Part shown: positions 54,623 through 63,270 of the stretch, piece after piece
Numbering within the stretch: the stretch's first letter is position 1
How the letters are laid out: each line of letters opens with the position of its first letter
DNA from: Lautropia dentalis
GTDB lineage: Bacteria; Pseudomonadota; Gammaproteobacteria; Burkholderiales; Burkholderiaceae_E
DNA length: 64,000 nucleotides
Assembly: GCF_003892345.1 (NCBI RefSeq)
Contig: NZ_RRUE01000002.1
Location: 753,655-817,654 of the forward strand
Reading direction: 5' to 3'
Program-made: the position numbers and the translations under genes
Notes under the pieces: generated by a model
The model's input: the letters and a program-made list of their open reading frames with translations, nothing else
Database searches by the model: none
What the model was told of the DNA's origin: nothing

Positions 54623-55780
54623 GTGAATGTGTCGCGCTTGCTGCTGGCGCTGTTTCGCCGCATGTCGGGGCTGCCTTATGCGTGGCTGCGCCGGCTGGGC
54701 AATCTCGCGGGCGTGGTTCTCTATTACTGTGTGCCCCGGCGGCGCAACATTGCGCGCATCAATCTGCGGCTGTGCTTTCCGCAGATGAGCGACCGGGAGC
54801 GCGATGCGCTCATTCTGGCGCACTGCAAGTTCTTCGCGCGCAGCTTTCTGGACCGTTTCGTGCTGTGGTATCAGCCCATCGAGCGCATCCGCGAGATGGT
54901 GCAGATCGAGGATGCCCACTATTTCGAGGCGCACGCCGGCAAGGAGCCGATGATCCTGCTGGCCCCGCACTTCCTGGGCATGGATGCCGGCGGCTCGCGC
55001 CTGAGCATCGATCACACCATGTTCACCATGTTCGCCAACCAGAAGAACAAGGTGTTCAACGAGGAGATGCGCAAGGGGCGGGCCCGCTTCAGCGGCGCCA
55101 TCGTGCTGTCACGGCAGGACGGGTTGCGCGGAGCCATCCGCAAGCTGCGCGAGGGGGTGCCCTTCTATTTTCTGCCCGACATGGACCTGGGGGCGCGCGA
55201 TTCGGTGTTCGTGCCCTTTTTCGGCGTGAAGGCGGCGACGGTGACGTCGGTGGGGCGTCTGGCGCAGATGACCCGCGCGAAGGTGGTGCCCTGCGTGACG
55301 CTGATGACCGACACGGGCTATCGCACACGCTTCTATCCGGCCTGGGATGGTTATCCGGGCGACGATCTGGAGGCGGCCACGCGGCAGATGAACGCGTTCA
55401 TCGAGGCGCGGGTGCTGGAGGCACCGGCACAGTATCTGTGGACGCACAAGCGCTTCAAGACCCGGCCGCCGGGCGAGCGGGACTATTACGGCCGGCTGCG
55501 TGATGTGGACCCGATGACCACTACGGACCTGGGTGGCGCGGAGACGGTGATCGCGGCCGATACAGCGGCCGATACGGAACAGGCTGGCCAGCAGCGGGCG
55601 GCAGGGGCGGCTGGAGAGACATCCGCAGGCGAGCGGATGGACACGCAGCCCGTGTCCGGCCAGGCCGTGCAGGCATCCACCGGAGAAGGTGCCGTCCGTC
55701 CGGCAGTGGGGATGCCGGCCGACGGAGCAGGGGAGCAGACCGGACCGGGCGGCGCCGTGCCGCGAGGGGGGCGGGCATGA
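54623..55780 (+). CDS. LpxL/HtrB family lysophospholipid (lipid A) acyltransferase, long tail
   Basis: This 385-residue inner-membrane acyltransferase belongs to the LpxL/LpxM family, which adds secondary acyl chains to lipid A. The start GTG (54623) follows GGAGG at spacing 10 and gives [22 protein letters not shown]. An N-terminal hydrophobic segment (about 15-36), the catalytic His116-x4-Asp121 (APHFLGMD), and [20 protein letters not shown] and [12 protein letters not shown] are all typical. The last 90 residues (from about 300) form a disordered Ala/Gly/Thr/Pro tail absent from relatives. It overlaps dapF by 4 bases. Exact acyl substrate is unknown. Confidence 0.92.
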   Translation: MNVSRLLLALFRRMSGLPYAWLRRLGNLAGVVLYYCVPRRRNIARINLRLCFPQMSDRERDALILAHCKFFARSFLDRFVLWYQPIERIREMVQIEDAHYFEAHAGKEPMILLAPHFLGMDAGGSRLSIDHTMFTMFANQKNKVFNEEMRKGRARFSGAIVLSRQDGLRGAIRKLREGVPFYFLPDMDLGARDSVFVPFFGVKAATVTSVGRLAQMTRAKVVPCVTLMTDTGYRTRFYPAWDGYPGDDLEAATRQMNAFIEARVLEAPAQYLWTHKRFKTRPPGERDYYGRLRDVDPMTTTDLGGAETVIAADTAADTEQAGQQRAAGAAGETSAGERMDTQPVSGQAVQASTGEGAVRPAVGMPADGAGEQTGPGGAVPRGGRA

Positions 55781-56697
55781 AGCTGCAGGTGACCAAGATG
55801 CACGGCGCAGGCAATGACTTCGTCGTGATCGATGCCACCCGGGGAATGCCCGGGCTGACGCTTTCGCAGTGGCGCTGGCTGGCCGACCGCCATGTGGGCG
55901 TGGGGGCCGACCAGATCCTGATCGTCGAGCGGCCCACCGCGGCGCAGCAGCAGGCCGCCGGGCCGCAGGGGCTGGATTTCGTCTATCGCATCATCAATGC
56001 CGATGGCATCGAGGTGGAGCAGTGCGGCAACGGGGCGCGCTGCTTCGTGCGCTTCGTGACGGAGCAGGGACTGACGGAAAAGTCGCGCATCCGGGTGCTG
56101 ACGAAGGGTGGGATCATCATGCCGGCGCTGATGCCCGATGGCGACGTGGAAGTGGACATGGGCGAGCCGTCCTTCGATCCGGCCACGCTGCCGTTTTCCA
56201 CACGCGGACTGGTGCCGCGCGATGCCGGCCGGATGCAGCTCTGGCCGGTGGCGCTCGAAGAACCGTCGGGCGAGGTGACCACCCGTGAGCTGGCACTGGT
56301 GTCGATGGGCAATCCACATGCCGTGCAGGTGGTGGATGATGTGCAACAGGCGCCGGTGAAGGCCGAGGGGCGGCTGATCGAGCTGCATCCGCGCTTTCCG
56401 CAGCGGGTCAATGCCGGCTTCATGCAGGTGCTGTCGCGTACCGGCATTGCGCTGCGGGTGTTCGAGCGCGGGGCGGGCGAGACGATGGCCTGCGGGACGG
56501 GGGCCTGTGCGGCCGTTGTGGCTGGAATGCAACAGGGCCTGCTGGACAGTCGGGTACGTGTCCAGGTGCCGGGGGGAAGGCTTACCATCCGCTGGGAAGG
56601 GCCGGGCCATTCGGTGTTCCTGAGGGGGCCGGCCGTGACCGTGTTCCATACCGAAGTCGATGTGCCCGACGCCCCCGTGCTGTCCGGTGACATCTGA
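55777..56697 (+). CDS. dapF: Diaminopimelate epimerase
   Basis: This 306-residue PLP-independent racemase converts LL- to meso-diaminopimelate for lysine and peptidoglycan. The catalytic cysteines are Cys83 (EQCGNGARC) and Cys239 ([10 protein letters not shown]). [13 protein letters not shown] (7-19), RVNAGFMQV and [10 protein letters not shown] are canonical. Length is normal. It overlaps the acyltransferase gene (ATGA) and precedes DUF484 and xerC, the usual Burkholderiales and gamma-proteobacterial order. Confidence 0.97.
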   Translation: MKLQVTKMHGAGNDFVVIDATRGMPGLTLSQWRWLADRHVGVGADQILIVERPTAAQQQAAGPQGLDFVYRIINADGIEVEQCGNGARCFVRFVTEQGLTEKSRIRVLTKGGIIMPALMPDGDVEVDMGEPSFDPATLPFSTRGLVPRDAGRMQLWPVALEEPSGEVTTRELALVSMGNPHAVQVVDDVQQAPVKAEGRLIELHPRFPQRVNAGFMQVLSRTGIALRVFERGAGETMACGTGACAAVVAGMQQGLLDSRVRVQVPGGRLTIRWEGPGHSVFLRGPAVTVFHTEVDVPDAPVLSGDI

Positions 56698-56723
56698 CCG
56701 GATGGTGATTTGCAGGATTGCTC

Positions 56724-57458
56724 ATGAGTTTGACCTCTGTGGAGGGGAACGCAGGCGGCGACGGGCGTGGTCGCCGCATGGCTGATCTGGACGCCGCGCA
56801 GGTGGCGGCCTGGCTGCAGCAGAACCCCGAATTTTTCGAGACGCACCGTGATCTGCTGAGCCAGATCCGGCTGCGGCATCCGCATGGCGGGCGCGCCATT
56901 TCGCTGATCGAACGCCAGGTGACGGTGCTGCGCGACAGCAACCGCATGCTGGAGAAGCGGGTGGCGGATTTTCTGCGCATCGGCCGAGACAACGACGCGC
57001 TGTCGATGAAGATGCAGGGGCTGGCCCATGCGTTGCTGGGTGAGCGCGAGCCGTCGCGGCTGCCCGGACTGCTGTGCGCGGGGCTCAGGCGCGGCTTCGA
57101 TGTGCCCTTCGTGCTGGTGCGGCTGTGGGCCGATGTGAACCTGCCCGAAACCTCGCAGGGGCCGGTGTCGTCGCGGCTGCGGCAGTGGGCCGACCGGCTG
57201 GACCAGCCGTTCTGCGGGCCGGCCGAACAGCAGGACGAAATCGTGGCCTGGTTCCCCGACCGGGGGCAGGAGGTGGCCTCGCTGGCCGTGATGGCGCTGC
57301 GGGCCGGCAACGAGACGCAGAGTTTCGGGCTGCTGGTGATCGGCAGTCACGACCCCAACCGCTTCCAGAGCGGCATGGGCACGGTGGTGCTGGAGCAGCT
57401 GGCCGACATGGCCGGCGCCTCGCTGTCGCGGGCGCTGCCGGCGCGACAGGTGGCCTGA
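56724..57458 (+). CDS. DUF484 family protein
   Basis: This 244-residue protein matches DUF484: VAAWLQQNPEFFETHRDLLSQIRLRHPHGGRAISLIERQ, followed by a helical segment and a GAF-like C-terminal half. Function is unknown; it is regularly found between dapF and xerC. The ATG at 56724 is chosen, with AGGA about 7 bases ahead (a TTG at 56718 is also in frame). It is 6 bases upstream of xerC, so likely co-transcribed. Confidence 0.92.
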   Translation: MSLTSVEGNAGGDGRGRRMADLDAAQVAAWLQQNPEFFETHRDLLSQIRLRHPHGGRAISLIERQVTVLRDSNRMLEKRVADFLRIGRDNDALSMKMQGLAHALLGEREPSRLPGLLCAGLRRGFDVPFVLVRLWADVNLPETSQGPVSSRLRQWADRLDQPFCGPAEQQDEIVAWFPDRGQEVASLAVMALRAGNETQSFGLLVIGSHDPNRFQSGMGTVVLEQLADMAGASLSRALPARQVA

Positions 57459-57464
57459 ACGGCC

Positions 57465-58694
57465 ATGAAACCGGCCGGGCGCATGGGGGCGCGTGCAGCG
57501 GCTTCCCACGGAGCGCAGACCAGGGCGGCGGCCCAGGGGCCTGCCGATCCATCCGTGTCTGCGTCCGTGTCCGGACGGGATGTGCCTTCGGCTGGGCTGC
57601 GCGCCGACGTGGTGGCCTGGCTGCAGCGGCTGCGCACCGAGCGCGGCTATTCGGCGCATACGCTGGCGGCGTACCAGCACGATCTGGAGGTGCTGCTGAC
57701 CGGTCTGGCCGCTGCGCGTACCACGCGAGCGGGGGCCGGCGCGGCTTCGGGCAGCGGTCCGGTGTCGGGAACGGGTGAGGCCGCGCACGGTGCTAGTGTT
57801 GGTGTTGGTGCAGGGGCTGGTGTTGGTGCAGGAATGGGGGCCAGTGGTGTGGGGGCTGCTTCGGCCGACTGGTCGCAGGTGACCGAGGCCGACATCCGCC
57901 GGCTGGTGGCCGAGGGGGCGCGCAACGGGCTGTCGGCGGCCTCGCTGGGGCGGCGGCTGTCGGCCTGGCGCAGTTTTTTCGACGGGCTGGCCCTGCAGGG
58001 GCGGGTCCGGGCCAACCCGGTGCGGGGCGTGAAGGCACCCAAACGGCCCAAACGGCTGCCGAAGGCGCTGCCGGTGGACCAGGCGGTGCAACTGGTCGAG
58101 GGCGATGCCGATGCGGAACAGGCTTTCGTCAATGCCCGCGACCGGGCGATGGCCGAACTGCTGTATTCGAGCGGGCTGCGCCTGTCGGAGCTGACGGCGC
58201 TGGATCACTGTTGGTTGCAGGCATCATCGGGGGGCGACCCTTCGTCGGCCTGGTACGACCGTCCGGCGGCCGAGGTCCAGGTGCTGGGCAAGGGCGGCAA
58301 GCGGCGTACGGTGCCGGTGGGACGGGCTGCGCAGGCGGCGCTGGATCACTGGCTGGCGGTGCGGGCCGCGTGGTTGGCGGCACATCCGGCGGCCGATCAG
58401 GCGGCGCTGTTCCTGTCGTCGCGCGGGCAGCGGCTGGGCAACCGGGCGGTGCAGCTGCGGCTCGACCGGCTGGGGCTTGCGCGCGGGTTGCCGGTACACG
58501 TGCATCCGCACATGCTGCGGCATTCGTTTGCCAGTCACCTGCTGCAGTCGTCCGGCGACCTGCGGGCGGTGCAGGAGCTACTGGGCCACGCCAGCATTGG
58601 TACGACCCAGATCTATACGGCACTGGATTTTCAGCATCTGGCGGCTACCTACGACCGTGCCCATCCCCGGGCGAAACGGCGGGATGGATCTTGA
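57465..58694 (+). CDS. xerC: Site-specific tyrosine recombinase XerC with an insert
   Basis: This 409-residue tyrosine recombinase resolves chromosome dimers at dif together with XerD. Catalytic residues are in order: Arg239 (SSGLRLSEL), Lys276 (GKGGKRR), His349-Arg352 (HMLRHSF), His375 (LLGHASIGTTQ) and Tyr384. The first 45 residues are extra, and a Gly/Ala/Ser-rich block (about 84-133) splits the N-terminal SAM-like domain; normal XerC is about 300 residues. The position next to dapF and DUF484 supports XerC rather than XerD. The nearby hairpin at 58708 follows its stop. Confidence 0.94.
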   Translation: MKPAGRMGARAAASHGAQTRAAAQGPADPSVSASVSGRDVPSAGLRADVVAWLQRLRTERGYSAHTLAAYQHDLEVLLTGLAAARTTRAGAGAASGSGPVSGTGEAAHGASVGVGAGAGVGAGMGASGVGAASADWSQVTEADIRRLVAEGARNGLSAASLGRRLSAWRSFFDGLALQGRVRANPVRGVKAPKRPKRLPKALPVDQAVQLVEGDADAEQAFVNARDRAMAELLYSSGLRLSELTALDHCWLQASSGGDPSSAWYDRPAAEVQVLGKGGKRRTVPVGRAAQAALDHWLAVRAAWLAAHPAADQAALFLSSRGQRLGNRAVQLRLDRLGLARGLPVHVHPHMLRHSFASHLLQSSGDLRAVQELLGHASIGTTQIYTALDFQHLAATYDRAHPRAKRRDGS

Positions 58695-58707
58695 AAAACG
58701 CCGCATT

Positions 58708-58759
58708 GCTCCCATGTCGATGCTCCGGTGATGCCCAGGATCATCGCGGACATGGGAGC
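58708..58759 (+). other. 11-bp inverted repeat after xerC
   Basis: GCTCCCATGTC (58708-58718) and GACATGGGAGC (58749-58759) form a perfect 11-bp stem about 14 bases after the xerC stop, with a 30-base loop and no T tract. It is probably a 3' end structure of the dapF-xerC transcript, less likely an element end. Another inner pairing (GATGC/GCATC-type) is weak. Confidence 0.55.
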
Positions 58760-59009
58760 GGCCTCCAGAACGGAATCGATGCTGCGGGCGTTTTCCCCGG
58801 ACCATCACGGGCATGGAAGCGGCGCCTGCACGGGCCGTGCATGTTGCAGGTGCACATCCGGCCGGTGTCCGGGCGCATCCGTCGCAGTGTACGGGCGCGT
58901 GCTGCACGCCGCGTGTTAACGCATGTTGCAAGGGGCGCAGGAGGCGCCTTTTTGCGCGCAAGCTGTTGCCAATGTTCCGCCTGGCGATGGGCGTGCAAAA
59001 TTAAGTTAC
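58760..59009. other. Intergenic region between xerC and the COG0523 GTPase gene
   Basis: About 250 bases holding no open frame of note. GC-rich with a CCGGTGTCC / CGGGCAT-type texture. The GTPase promoter follows at 59010. Confidence 0.45.
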
Positions 59010-59047
59010 TTGCTGGCGGCGCGGGAGCGCGTACAATCCGCGCTCCC
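59010..59047 (+). promoter_or_regulatory. COG0523/dksA promoter with an overlapping palindrome
   Basis: TTGCTG (59010-59015) and TACAAT (59032-59037), 16 bases apart, form a plausible sigma-70 promoter about 90 bases before the GTPase start. GGGAGCGCG (59023-59031) and CGCGCTCCC (59039-59047) are perfect inverted arms around the -10, which is the position of an operator. It does not look like a Zur site (these are AT-rich). A further hairpin CCCCC-ATGCG-GGGGG (about 59070-59088) lies in the leader. Confidence 0.6.
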
Positions 59048-59136
59048 TCGGAAAGGTCTGCGGTTTCATGCCCCCATGCGGGGGGTGCAATCGTTCAGAT
59101 GTTTCCAGCATGCGGCCTGCCCGCAGAAGGTGTGAC

Positions 59137-60111
59137 ATGGCAAACGAGCTTATCCCTACCACCATCCTGACCGGCTTTCTGGGCAGCGGCAAGACCACGC
59201 TGCTGAACAAGATCCTGAAGGACGATCATGGCCTGAAAATCGCCGTCATCGAGAACGAATTCGGCGAAGAGGGCATCGACAACGACCTGCTGATGCAGGG
59301 CGACGAGCAGATCGTCGAGATGAACAACGGCTGCATCTGCTGCACCGTGCGGGGGGATCTGGTGCGCATCCTGCTGGACCTGAAGGCCCGGCGCGACGCA
59401 GGCGATATCCATTTCGACCGGGTGGTGATCGAGACCACCGGTCTGGCCGATCCCGGCCCCGTGGCCCAGACCTTCTTCATGGACGATGAAGTGGCGCAGA
59501 GCTACATGCTCGACGCCATCATCACCGTGGTGGATGCCCTGCACGGCAGCCAGCAGCTGGACGAGACGAAGGAGGCCCAGGCCCAGGTGGGCTTTGCCGA
59601 CCGCATCCTGATCTCCAAGACGGATCTGGTCAACGACGAGACACTGGAAGCCCTGCGCAGGCGCCTGGTGCAGATGAACCCGCGCGCGCAGATCCTTCCC
59701 ATCCAGTTCGGCAATGCCGACGTGAAGGAAGTGCTCGACATCAAGGGCTTCAACCTCAATGCCGTGCTGGAGGTGGACCCCGACTTCCTGGAGAGCGACG
59801 AGCACACGCACAGCGACGCCGTGTCGTCGTTCGTCTTCAAGTCCAAACGCCCGTTCGACGGCACCAAGCTGGAAGAATTCCTGGGCGGCATGATCCAGGT
59901 GTTCGGCCCCGACCTGCTGCGCTACAAGGGCGTGCTCTACATCAAGGGGACGCCGCGGCGCATGGTCTTCCAGGGCGTGCACATGATGATGGGCGCCGAT
60001 CTGGGCCGCAAATGGGAGCCCAGCGAAAAACCATCCAGCAAGATGGTGTTCATTGGCCGCAACCTGCCGAAGGACACCTTCATTGCCGGGCTGAAGCAGT
60101 GTCTGGCCTGA
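59137..60111 (+). CDS. COG0523 (CobW/Zn chaperone) family GTPase
   Basis: This 324-residue G3E GTPase starts MANELIPTTILTGFLGSGKTTLLNKIL: Walker A GFLGSGKTT (13-21), and the metal-binding CICC at 66-69 (CxCC), as in ZNG1-like zinc chaperones. ENEFGEEGIDN, VIETTGLADPGPV and the SKTD guanine motif follow, with a C-terminal CobW_C domain. It probably carries zinc to a client enzyme. It lies 23 bases before dksA, a widespread beta/gamma-proteobacterial arrangement. The start chosen has AAGGTGTGAC upstream; the frame reaches 59068. Confidence 0.93.
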   Translation: MANELIPTTILTGFLGSGKTTLLNKILKDDHGLKIAVIENEFGEEGIDNDLLMQGDEQIVEMNNGCICCTVRGDLVRILLDLKARRDAGDIHFDRVVIETTGLADPGPVAQTFFMDDEVAQSYMLDAIITVVDALHGSQQLDETKEAQAQVGFADRILISKTDLVNDETLEALRRRLVQMNPRAQILPIQFGNADVKEVLDIKGFNLNAVLEVDPDFLESDEHTHSDAVSSFVFKSKRPFDGTKLEEFLGGMIQVFGPDLLRYKGVLYIKGTPRRMVFQGVHMMMGADLGRKWEPSEKPSSKMVFIGRNLPKDTFIAGLKQCLA

Positions 60112-60134
60112 ACGCCGGGCGACAAGGAGCAACG

Positions 60135-60569
60135 ATGATGACTGAACAGGAAGTCACCACCCCCATCCTGACCGAAGAGCAGATTCTGCAGATGCCCGAG
60201 TCGGACTACATGAACGATGCGCAGCTGGCGTTCTTCCGGGCCCGGCTCAGGCAGATGGAGGCCGACATCCGCAACAACGCGGGCGAGACCACCGAACATC
60301 TGCGCGAAACGGTCATCGTGCCGGACCCGGCCGACCGTGCCACCATCGAGGAAGAGCATGCGCTGGAGCTGCGCACGCGCGACCGTGAACGCAAGCTGCT
60401 GAAGAAGATCGAGCAGGCCCTGGCCACCATCGACAGTGGCGACTACGGCTACTGCGAGGAAACCGGCGACCCCATCGGCATTCCGCGTCTGCTGGCACGC
60501 CCCACGGCCACGCTGTCGCTGGAAGCCCAGCAGCGGCGCGAACTGCGCCAGAAACTGTACGGGGACTGA
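60135..60569 (+). CDS. dksA: RNA polymerase-binding factor DksA lacking most zinc cysteines
   Basis: This 144-residue coiled-coil factor enters the RNA polymerase secondary channel and, with ppGpp, adjusts rRNA and amino-acid promoters. The coiled coil with DPADRA (64-69, D64 and D67 at the tip) is intact. The C-terminal zinc finger has only one cysteine (Cys107 in GYCEETG); the position after it and the pair later (TLSLEAQQRRE) are replaced, so it is a zinc-independent type. ATG 60135 is used. It follows the zinc-chaperone GTPase, so the pair may respond together to zinc lack. Confidence 0.96.
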   Translation: MMTEQEVTTPILTEEQILQMPESDYMNDAQLAFFRARLRQMEADIRNNAGETTEHLRETVIVPDPADRATIEEEHALELRTRDRERKLLKKIEQALATIDSGDYGYCEETGDPIGIPRLLARPTATLSLEAQQRRELRQKLYGD

Positions 60570-60984
60570 GCAGAATCGGCGTGGGCGTGGCCGGACAGGA
60601 AGGGGGGCATGTCTGGCCGGTCTGGCCCACATGGGCGGCAGGCTGGCTGAAGAACCGATGCATTACCAGCCGGACGTGTCGTCCATCAGATGCCCCACCG
60701 GACAGACCCGTCGGCATGCGGATGCCTGGTCTGTCGCAAAAAAACCAGCGTGATGTCCGCTGTGGGGCATCGCGCACAGAAAATGGGGCGCAAGCCCCTT
60801 TTTTGTTTCCACCGGAAGGCGACGAAAGGCGCTCATGTGTCGCCCGGCGGTGGTTTGGTGCCTGGTCCGGCAGGGCTTCTGCTGGCTGGATACTATCGGC
60901 CGACTGGCGGGGCGTGGACCAGGTGGCCGAAAAGTCGCCCGGTGCTACACTGAAAATCGAAGGCCAGTCAGGGGGCATACGTCC
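60570..60984. other. Intergenic region with a terminator
   Basis: About 415 bases between dksA and the STAS-type gene. An intrinsic terminator lies at 60785-60804. Other frames here are shadows. TACACT at 60946-60951 may be a -10 for the next gene (weak). Confidence 0.5.
60785..60804 (+). terminator. Intrinsic terminator after dksA
   Basis: GGGGC (60785-60789) GCAA GCCCC (60794-60798) followed by TTTTTT (60799-60804): a compact GC stem, stable GCAA tetraloop and T tract. It lies 215 bases after the dksA stop, leaving a long 3' untranslated part. It separates dksA from the STAS-type gene. Confidence 0.85.
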
Positions 60985-62334
60985 GTGGGATTCTTTTCTT
61001 CTTTGTTCGGCAGGAAAAAAAACCGGAACCAGAGCGAAGCCGCTCCGGCACCGGAGGCTGCCAATGGGCTGAGTGCCCGTGAAATTGCTGAACTCACCGC
61101 CAGAAAGATCGATGAAATCGAATCGGAAATGGTGCGTGAGGGTGTGTCGGTAGCCAATCCGGCGGCGCAGGCGACGGCAAAGCCGGCCGCGGCACCCGCC
61201 CAGGCGCAGCCCGAGCCGGCAGCCGCCGTGGCAGCCGGTGGCGGTGCGACCGACAACGGCGACCGGCCGACCGTGGTGGCGCGGCCGCCGCGCGAGGGAG
61301 CCATCGAAATCCAGAGTTCCGGCCTGCTGCCGGTGCTGGAAGAGGTGTCGGTGCTGTTTGCCAACGGCCAGGTGGCCGAGGCGACACAGAACCTCAAGCA
61401 TGCCATCGAACAGAAACAGCTGGGCGATCACACCCGGCTGGGCTGGAAAATGCTGCTGGAGCTGTATCAGGCCAGCGGGCAGCGCACCGAATTCGAAAAC
61501 CTGGCCGTCGAATATGCCTCGCTCTTCCTGCTGTCGCCACCGGCGTGGGTGGATGAGCTGGTGGTCGAGCCGCAGGAAGACAGCCCGGCGCAGCTGTCGT
61601 CCACTGTGCTGTTCCCGCCGCTGATCGATGCCCAGGTGGTGAAGCAGACCGAGCAGATGACGCGGGCCATTCAGCGCAAGCGCCAGCTGCGGGTGGATTT
61701 CAGCCGCGTCACCAGCATCGACATGATCGGTGCCGACCTGCTGCTGCGCACCTTCCGCGATTTTCGCAGGGCGCGCTACGAGCTGACCATCTGTGGCGTG
61801 GAGGCGCTGGAAAAGGCGCTGGCACCGATGACCGAAAGTGGTCGCCGCGATCCGGACGAGCACTGCTGGCAGCTGCGCCTGATGGCGCTGCGCATGCTGG
61901 GCCGCCAGCAGGAGTTCGAGGATCTGGCCATCGAATACTGCGTGACCTACGAGGTGTCGCCGCCGTCGTGGGAGCCGCTGCCCGATTCGCTCAAGGTGGT
62001 GCTGCCCGACAGCCAGCCGGAAGAAGAGGGGCCGGAGACGCAGGCGCCGTATGTGGGCGAGACCTTCGTCCTGTCGGGCGTCCTGGCCGGTCGTGCCGAA
62101 TCGATGTTCCGCCGGCTGCGTGCCTGGGCCGAGGAGCGCCGCGAGGTGACGCTGGACTGCCGCCAGCTGGTGCGCATCGATTTTGCCTGCGCCAGCGAGC
62201 TGCTCAACGAGGTGGTGGCCCTGCAGGGCCATGGCAAACCGGTGACCATCCGCCAGCCCAGCTACCTGGTGGCTTATTTGATGATCGTGATGGGTCTGGG
62301 CGACCTGGCGGAGCTGCAGCTGCGGCACGCCTGA
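60985..62334 (+). CDS. STAS-like two-domain protein (Burkholderiales, between dksA and hslV)
   Basis: This 449-residue protein starts at GTG 60985 (MGFFSSLFGRKKNRNQ). An Ala/Pro/Glu-rich linker (about 50-100) precedes helical repeats with LRLxAxRxLGRQxEFEDLAxEY-type segments (about 155-185 and 295-320). STAS-like units occur around 210-285 (LRVDFSRVTSIDMIGADLLLRTF, TICGVEALEKAL) and 355-449 (VTLDCRQLVRIDFACASELLNEV, GKPVTIRQPSYLVAYLM). STAS domains bind nucleotides or act as anti-sigma antagonists; this architecture has no assigned role. The linker and a helical tetratricopeptide-like part suggest a scaffold. It is flanked by terminators on both sides, so it is probably monocistronic. Confidence 0.85.
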   Translation: MGFFSSLFGRKKNRNQSEAAPAPEAANGLSAREIAELTARKIDEIESEMVREGVSVANPAAQATAKPAAAPAQAQPEPAAAVAAGGGATDNGDRPTVVARPPREGAIEIQSSGLLPVLEEVSVLFANGQVAEATQNLKHAIEQKQLGDHTRLGWKMLLELYQASGQRTEFENLAVEYASLFLLSPPAWVDELVVEPQEDSPAQLSSTVLFPPLIDAQVVKQTEQMTRAIQRKRQLRVDFSRVTSIDMIGADLLLRTFRDFRRARYELTICGVEALEKALAPMTESGRRDPDEHCWQLRLMALRMLGRQQEFEDLAIEYCVTYEVSPPSWEPLPDSLKVVLPDSQPEEEGPETQAPYVGETFVLSGVLAGRAESMFRRLRAWAEERREVTLDCRQLVRIDFACASELLNEVVALQGHGKPVTIRQPSYLVAYLMIVMGLGDLAELQLRHA

Positions 62335-62751
62335 TGGCCGGGGCTGGCTGTGGCCGGCCCTGTTCCGGATCTCCGTTGGCCTTCCCGGCCCCTCGACCCC
62401 GGCTTCGTCCGGGGTTTTTCGTTTTGTGCGTTGCCGCCCGGTGTGCTGGTGGCCCGTGTAATGCTGCTGTGCCGTGCCGTGTGCGGTGTGCGGTGTGGGG
62501 CATCGGGGCAGGAGGCATGGCCGTCGGCCATTGAAAACCCTGCGCCTTCCCCCATATGTCATGAAACCGCCGGTGCCAGCCGGTACCGGTTTCCCGGAAG
62601 ATCGGCAGGGTCTACTGCACAGGCCGTCCATGGTGCTGGTGCGGGTTTTCCCCAGAAGGTCCGGGGCGTCTGCCCGGGCAGGGCCCGACATGGGCCTGCC
62701 TGCAGACGGCCTCCGTATCGCCGGCGGGTCTTCCTTCTTTTCGGGACCATC
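62335..62751. other. Intergenic region before hslV
   Basis: About 417 bases. It holds the terminator of the STAS-type gene (62396-62424) and should hold the hslVU promoter, possibly sigma-32 dependent. A clear heat-shock -35/-10 pair (CTTGAA/CCCCATNT-type) was not found. No open frame of interest. Confidence 0.5.
62396..62424 (+). terminator. Intrinsic terminator after the STAS-type gene
   Basis: CCCCGG (62397-62402), CTTCGT loop, CCGGGG (62409-62414), then TTTTTCGTTTT. A textbook rho-independent signal 62 bases after the stop. Confidence 0.88.
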
Positions 62752-63270
62752 ATGACAACTATCGTATCCGTGAGACGGGGCGACCAGGTCGCCCTCGGGG
62801 GTGATGGACAGGTCACCCTGGGCAACATCGTCGTCAAGGGCTCGGCCCGCAAGGTGCGGCGTCTGGGTGGCAACAAGGTGCTGGCCGGTTTTGCTGGCGG
62901 CACGGCCGATGCCTTCACGCTGTTCGACCGCTTCGAGGCGCAGCTGGAGCGTTATCCGGCCAACCTGATGAAGGCTGCCGTGGAGCTGGCCAAGGAATGG
63001 CGCACCGACCGCGTGCTGCGCCGCCTGGAGGCCATGCTGGCCGTGGCCGACAGGAACCACTCCCTCATCATCACCGGCAATGGCGATGTGCTGGAGCCGG
63101 AACATGGCCTGGTGGCCATTGGTTCGGGCGGTGCCTACGCCCAGTCGGCAGCGCTGGCGCTGCTGGAAAACACCGAGCTGTCGCCGGAAGAAATCGTGAG
63201 GAAATCGCTGACCATTGCCGGCGATCTCTGCATCTACACCAACCAGAATCACACCATCGAGACGCTATGA
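62752..63270 (+). CDS. hslV: ATP-dependent protease subunit HslV
   Basis: This 172-residue peptidase subunit (ClpQ) starts [24 protein letters not shown]. After Met removal Thr1 is the nucleophile (TTIVSVRR). [49 protein letters not shown] and the C-terminus [15 protein letters not shown] match HslV. The stop overlaps the hslU start (ATGA). It forms a barrel protease with HslU and clears misfolded proteins after heat shock. Confidence 0.98.
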   Translation: MTTIVSVRRGDQVALGGDGQVTLGNIVVKGSARKVRRLGGNKVLAGFAGGTADAFTLFDRFEAQLERYPANLMKAAVELAKEWRTDRVLRRLEAMLAVADRNHSLIITGNGDVLEPEHGLVAIGSGGAYAQSAALALLENTELSPEEIVRKSLTIAGDLCIYTNQNHTIETL

